The notes under the pieces were generated by a model. That model saw only the letters and a list, made by a program, of their open reading frames with translations. It had not been told where the DNA came from and searched no databases. Positions 60,456 to 64,000 of a stretch of DNA of 64,000 nucleotides are shown piece by piece; positions within the stretch are counted from its first letter, which is position 1, and each line of letters opens with the position of its first letter. The stretch covers positions 1-64,000 of the forward strand of contig NZ_JAPDIA010000003.1 in NCBI RefSeq assembly GCF_029525575.1, given 5' to 3'. Origin of the DNA: Cohnella rhizosphaerae (GTDB taxonomy: Bacteria; Bacillota; Bacilli; Paenibacillales; Paenibacillaceae). The translations under genes were made by a program, and so were the position numbers.

Positions 60456-60469
60456 CCGAAACGTTTTGG
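60456..60469. promoter_or_regulatory. LacI-type operator before the debranching-enzyme gene
   Basis: CCGAAACGTTTTGG, identical to the site at 59354, 79 bp before the start codon at 60548. Confidence 0.82.
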
Positions 60470-60547
60470 AAAACCTTGAAGATAAATTGAAAGCGGTTCA
60501 TTCGACAACGCGCGCCGCCGACCAACTGCAAGAAGGAGAAATGCCGC

Positions 60548-62707
60548 ATGGATTACCGGGTGATTAAAGACAACGACCTTTTCCTTCTGACCGATCTTTC
60601 CGGCGATGTCGTTCCGCCTCCCGCCGACGCGGGCGAAGGGCAGCAGGCGGGATATGGCCTGTATCGCAGCGATACCCGGTTTTTGAGCCGTATGGAACTT
60701 CGGATCAATGGCCGCAAGCCGATTGTCCTTTCTTCCGAAGCGGATCAGAACTATCTGTCCGAGACCGTGCTGACCAACCCTCATATGGAGGAGGACGGCA
60801 AGCTGATCCTTTGGCGAGAATCCGTGGAACTGCGCAGAACGCGATTTATCTACGGCGACGTGCTCTACGACAAGCTGACGATGACCAACTTCAGCCCGGC
60901 GCAGCTGTCCTTCGACCTGTCGCTTCGGTTCGAGGCCGATTTCACGGACATGTTTGTCGTAAGAGGGTTCATGGGGGGCAAACTAGGCACGACTGAATCG
61001 CCGGAAGCATCGGCGGGCGCGCTGCGCTTCGGCTATACCGGGGCGGACGGCATCCGGCGCGCGCTGCGGATTCGCTGGGACGATCCGGAGGCCGAAGCAG
61101 GCGGCGACGGAACGGTTCGCTTGGCGGTCACCCTGCCGCCTGGCGCCTCGCGGTCGCTCGAGCTGCTGCTGATTCCGTCGCTCGGAGAGGTCGAGCCGGA
61201 TGCCGCGCCAAGGGCGGAGGCGCTGGCGCGGCTGGAGGCCGATTATGCCGAGTGGACGGCAACGTCCGCGACGCTTGAGACGGACGACCCGAAGCTCGAC
61301 GCCTTGTATGCGAGAGGCTTGATGGATCTGCGCGTACTGCTGAACGACGAAGGACACGGCCGCTTTCCCGTCGCCGGACTTCCATGGTACGCGGTGCTCT
61401 TCGGACGCGACAGCCTCATCACCGCGCTGCAGATGCTGCCCGTCAGGCCGGAGGTTGCGCTCGCCACGCTCCGCACCATGGCGCGCTATCAAGGCGAGCG
61501 CGACGACGCCTGGCGCGACGAGCAGCCGGGCAAGATCATGCACGAGATGCGCCGCGGGGAGCTGGCGAACACGAACCAGGTGCCGTTTACGCCCTACTAC
61601 GGCACGGTCGACGCGACGCCGCTTTTCCTCGTGCTGTTGGCCGAGTACGTCAAGTGGACCGGCGACCTGCCCGCGCTGCGCGAGCTGCTGCCGAACGCCG
61701 AAGCCGCGCTCGGCTGGATCGACCGCAATGCCGCGAACGCGGGCGGCTTCGTCACCTATCACAGCGAGTCGGCCAAAGGCATCGCGAACCAGGGCTGGAA
61801 GGACTCGGCCGATTCGATCGTCCACAAGGACGGCGCTTACGCGAGGACGCCGATCGCGTTGATCGAAGTACAAGGTTACGTGTATCAGGCGAAGCGGCTG
61901 CTGGCCGAGCAGCTTCCCCGTTTGCCGGAGGAGCCGGGCCGCGACTGGCGCGGATGGGCCGCGCGGCTCGCCGAGGAGGCGGAGACGCTGCGGGAACGCT
62001 TCGAAGCGGCGTTCTGGATGGCGGACGAAGGCTACTACGCCATCGCGCTGGATCGCGACGGCCGACAGGTCCGCTCGGTCACCTCCAATCCGGGACACGC
62101 GCTGGCTTCCGGCATGTTCGCGCCGGAACGGGCGGCCGCCGTGGCGAAGCGGCTGACGGCGCCGGATTTGTTCGGCGGCTACGGCATCCGCACGATGGCG
62201 GAGGGTCAGACGGGCTACAACCCGATGAGCTATCACGACGGCAGCGTCTGGCCCCACGATAATTCGATGTGCCTGATGGGACTCGCGGCCGGCGGCTTCC
62301 CGGAACAAAGCGGCACCGTCATCGAAGGCTTGCTGGCGGCAGCGGCTCACTTCGAGAATGCCAGGCTGCCCGAGCTGTTCTGCGGCTATGCGAAGGAGCG
62401 CGGCCGACCGGTCCGCTATCCGGTCGCCTGCTCGCCGCAGGCCTGGGCGGCCGGCACGCCGCTCGTCATGCTGACGGCGATGCTCGGCCTCGCGATCGAC
62501 GGCGCAAGCGGCGCCGTCCGGCTCGCGCCCGCGCTGCCGCCGGGCGTGAACCGGCTCCGGGCGCGGCGCATCAAGCTTGGCGCCGGTACGCTGGACGTCG
62601 ACGTTCGGCGCGATCCGCAAGGCGGCTATGAGGTCGACGTCGTCGGCAATACGAGCGGGTTCGCCGTTCAGGTCGACGAGCGGCGGCCGACCGGCGCCGG
62701 CGTTTAG
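60548..62707 (+). CDS. Glycogen debranching-type enzyme (amylo-alpha-1,6-glucosidase family)
   Basis: A 719-residue enzyme. The N-terminal domain (~1-230) matches the bacterial GDE N-terminal fold (YGLYRSDTRFLSRMELRINGR). The C-terminal (alpha/alpha)6-barrel (~240-700) has GLPWYAVLFGRDSLITALQ, TGYNPMSYHDGSVWPHDNS and NPGHALASGM. It probably removes alpha-1,6 branches or related glucosyl linkages; the exact substrate is uncertain. ATG 60548 follows AAGGAG. The gene is preceded by the LacI operator. Confidence 0.85.
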   Translation: MDYRVIKDNDLFLLTDLSGDVVPPPADAGEGQQAGYGLYRSDTRFLSRMELRINGRKPIVLSSEADQNYLSETVLTNPHMEEDGKLILWRESVELRRTRFIYGDVLYDKLTMTNFSPAQLSFDLSLRFEADFTDMFVVRGFMGGKLGTTESPEASAGALRFGYTGADGIRRALRIRWDDPEAEAGGDGTVRLAVTLPPGASRSLELLLIPSLGEVEPDAAPRAEALARLEADYAEWTATSATLETDDPKLDALYARGLMDLRVLLNDEGHGRFPVAGLPWYAVLFGRDSLITALQMLPVRPEVALATLRTMARYQGERDDAWRDEQPGKIMHEMRRGELANTNQVPFTPYYGTVDATPLFLVLLAEYVKWTGDLPALRELLPNAEAALGWIDRNAANAGGFVTYHSESAKGIANQGWKDSADSIVHKDGAYARTPIALIEVQGYVYQAKRLLAEQLPRLPEEPGRDWRGWAARLAEEAETLRERFEAAFWMADEGYYAIALDRDGRQVRSVTSNPGHALASGMFAPERAAAVAKRLTAPDLFGGYGIRTMAEGQTGYNPMSYHDGSVWPHDNSMCLMGLAAGGFPEQSGTVIEGLLAAAAHFENARLPELFCGYAKERGRPVRYPVACSPQAWAAGTPLVMLTAMLGLAIDGASGAVRLAPALPPGVNRLRARRIKLGAGTLDVDVRRDPQGGYEVDVVGNTSGFAVQVDERRPTGAGV

Positions 62708-62811
62708 CCGGCGCAGGCGCCGACAACGGTTTTAGAGGCTCCGCCGCGCGCCTTCGCGGCGGCGGATTCCCTTTAACATATTTTCACACCTAACCAAAGG
62801 AGTGTTCGTCC

Positions 62812-64000
62812 ATGAGACAAAGGGGAACGGCATTACTTGCACTCGGTTTGGCTTCTGCAATGGCGGTGACGGCATGCGGAGGGAACAACAACAATAACGC
62901 GGCCTCTTCCTCGGCTGCGGCGACGAACGGCGCGACCCAATCCGCAAGCGCTTCCACCTCGGCCAGTCCATCCGCTTCCGCCGAAGCGAAAAACGTCACG
63001 CTTCGCGTCGGCACATGGGACGGCGGAGACGGCCTGAAGCAGCAGCAGCAGATCGCGGACAACTACACCAAGGAGCACCCGAACGTCAAGATCAACATCG
63101 AGTCGGTGCCCGACCAGTACGGGACAAAGCTGCTGACGCAAGTGGCGGCGGGCCAGGCCCCCGATATTTTCCAGATCGGCGACGGCGACGTGAAGATGTT
63201 CATGCAAAAGGGCGCGCTCGAGGATCTGACGCCTTACATCCAGGGCGCCTCCGGCATCGACCTGAACGATTATTACACGAGCGTGCTGGACGTCGGCAAG
63301 CTGGGCGATAAATACTACACGCTGCCGAAGGACTACTCGGACATCGGGATCTATTACAACAAAAAGCTGTTCGACGCTGCGGGCGTCGCATATCCGCAGA
63401 CGGGCTGGACGTGGGATCAATTCTACGAGACGGCCAAGAAGCTGACGGTGCAAAAAGGCGGCAAGACGACGCAATGGGGCGTAGAACTGCCGGGCGGCTG
63501 GCTGCGCGCGATTTTGCCGCTTATCAATAGCTACGGCGGCAGCGTCATCAGCCCGGACGGCCAATCGTTCGAAGGCTACATGAACAGCGACGGCACGGTT
63601 AAAGCGCTCGAGCTGTACCAGGATATGTATCTGAAAGACAAGATCAGCCCGTCCAGCTCCGACTCCGCGGCGCTTCAAGGCGTCGACCTGTTCGCGGCGG
63701 GCAAGGTCGCGATGTCGATGACGGGCCGCTGGCCGGTCGCCGAATACAAGAAAAATCCGGATCTCAGCTTCGGCGTCGCGCAAATGCCGGTCGGTCCGAG
63801 CGGTGCGGCCAACACGATTTGTTACGCGGGCTACGGCCTTTACTCCAAGTCGGCCAACAAGGATGCGGCTTGGGATTATCTGAAGTATCTGACCGGTCCG
63901 CAAGGACAGGAAGTGATGGCCGAATTCGCCTTCACGGCGGTCAAATCCACGACGGAGAAGCTCGGCCAGGCAACGGATGAGCACCTGAAGCCGTTCCTCG
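62812..64000 (+). CDS. Sugar ABC transporter substrate-binding lipoprotein (runs off the window)
   Basis: At least 396 residues, cut by the window edge. The signal peptide ends in lipobox VTAC. An Asn/Ser/Ala linker leads to a class-1 (maltose-type) solute-binding fold: LRVGTWDGG, QVAAGQAPDIFQIGDGDV, IGIYYNKKLFDAAGV, GVELPGGWLRAILPL. AAAGGAG precedes ATG 62812. It presumably captures the sugar or glucan fragments handled by the adjacent enzyme. The 104-bp gap before it holds a GC hairpin but no LacI operator copy. Confidence 0.9.
   Translation, partial: MRQRGTALLALGLASAMAVTACGGNNNNNAASSSAAATNGATQSASASTSASPSASAEAKNVTLRVGTWDGGDGLKQQQQIADNYTKEHPNVKINIESVPDQYGTKLLTQVAAGQAPDIFQIGDGDVKMFMQKGALEDLTPYIQGASGIDLNDYYTSVLDVGKLGDKYYTLPKDYSDIGIYYNKKLFDAAGVAYPQTGWTWDQFYETAKKLTVQKGGKTTQWGVELPGGWLRAILPLINSYGGSVISPDGQSFEGYMNSDGTVKALELYQDMYLKDKISPSSSDSAALQGVDLFAAGKVAMSMTGRWPVAEYKKNPDLSFGVAQMPVGPSGAANTICYAGYGLYSKSANKDAAWDYLKYLTGPQGQEVMAEFAFTAVKSTTEKLGQATDEHLKPFL

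Overview
The window comes from the origin-proximal part of a spore-forming, high-GC Firmicute, most likely a Paenibacillaceae member of Cohnella or Paenibacillus type. The evidence is gene order and content. From 4.5 to 35.9 kb the order gin, lysine-decarboxylase-like gene, tmk, darA, yaaR, holB, yaaT, yabA, yabB, rsmI, abrB, tatD, yabE-like, rnmV, rsmA, yabG, veg, sspF, ispE, purR, spoVG, glmU, prs, ctc, pth, fin, mfd, prsA-like closely follows the Bacillus subtilis yaa/yab region. Forespore and mother-cell genes (gin, yabG, sspF, fin, spoVT) are present, as are S-layer-homology proteins and lipoproteins with long Ser/Ala linkers.

Layout. 1-3.6 kb: the 3' part of an rRNA operon (tRNA-Ile, tRNA-Ala, 23S, 5S, terminator). 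3.9-35.9 kb: the conserved housekeeping and sporulation block, including a cyclic-di-AMP riboswitch before the yabE-like gene and a DnaA-box cluster after ctc. 36.0-58.3 kb: an accessory stretch lying between the prsA-like gene and spoVT. It holds a 51-bp tandem-repeat array split by an IS3-family element, a minus-strand cupredoxin / ECF sigma / anti-sigma locus, a urea ABC transporter (urtABCDE), a nickel permease, a urease cluster (ureABCFGD, no ureE), and a large SLH surface protein with 312-bp repeats. 58.6-64 kb: spoVT, then a LacI-type regulator, a glycogen-debranching-type enzyme and the start of a sugar-binding lipoprotein gene. The regulator and the enzyme gene carry the same 14-bp operator.

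How the genes work together. The urea module is self-contained: high-affinity urea import, nickel import, urease and its maturation proteins. A perfect GlnR/TnrA-type palindrome overlaps the -35 box of its promoter, so nitrogen control is likely. The LacI gene, debranching enzyme and solute-binding protein look like an alpha-glucan utilisation locus. c-di-AMP appears twice, as the DarA receptor and as the riboswitch.

Sequence quality. At least 17 reading-frame breaks occur in 16 plus-strand genes, among them mfd, ispE, rsmI, purR and fin. In every case removing one base from a G or A run restores a full-length family member whose length is a multiple of three. I treat these as one gene each and regard consensus error as the most likely cause.
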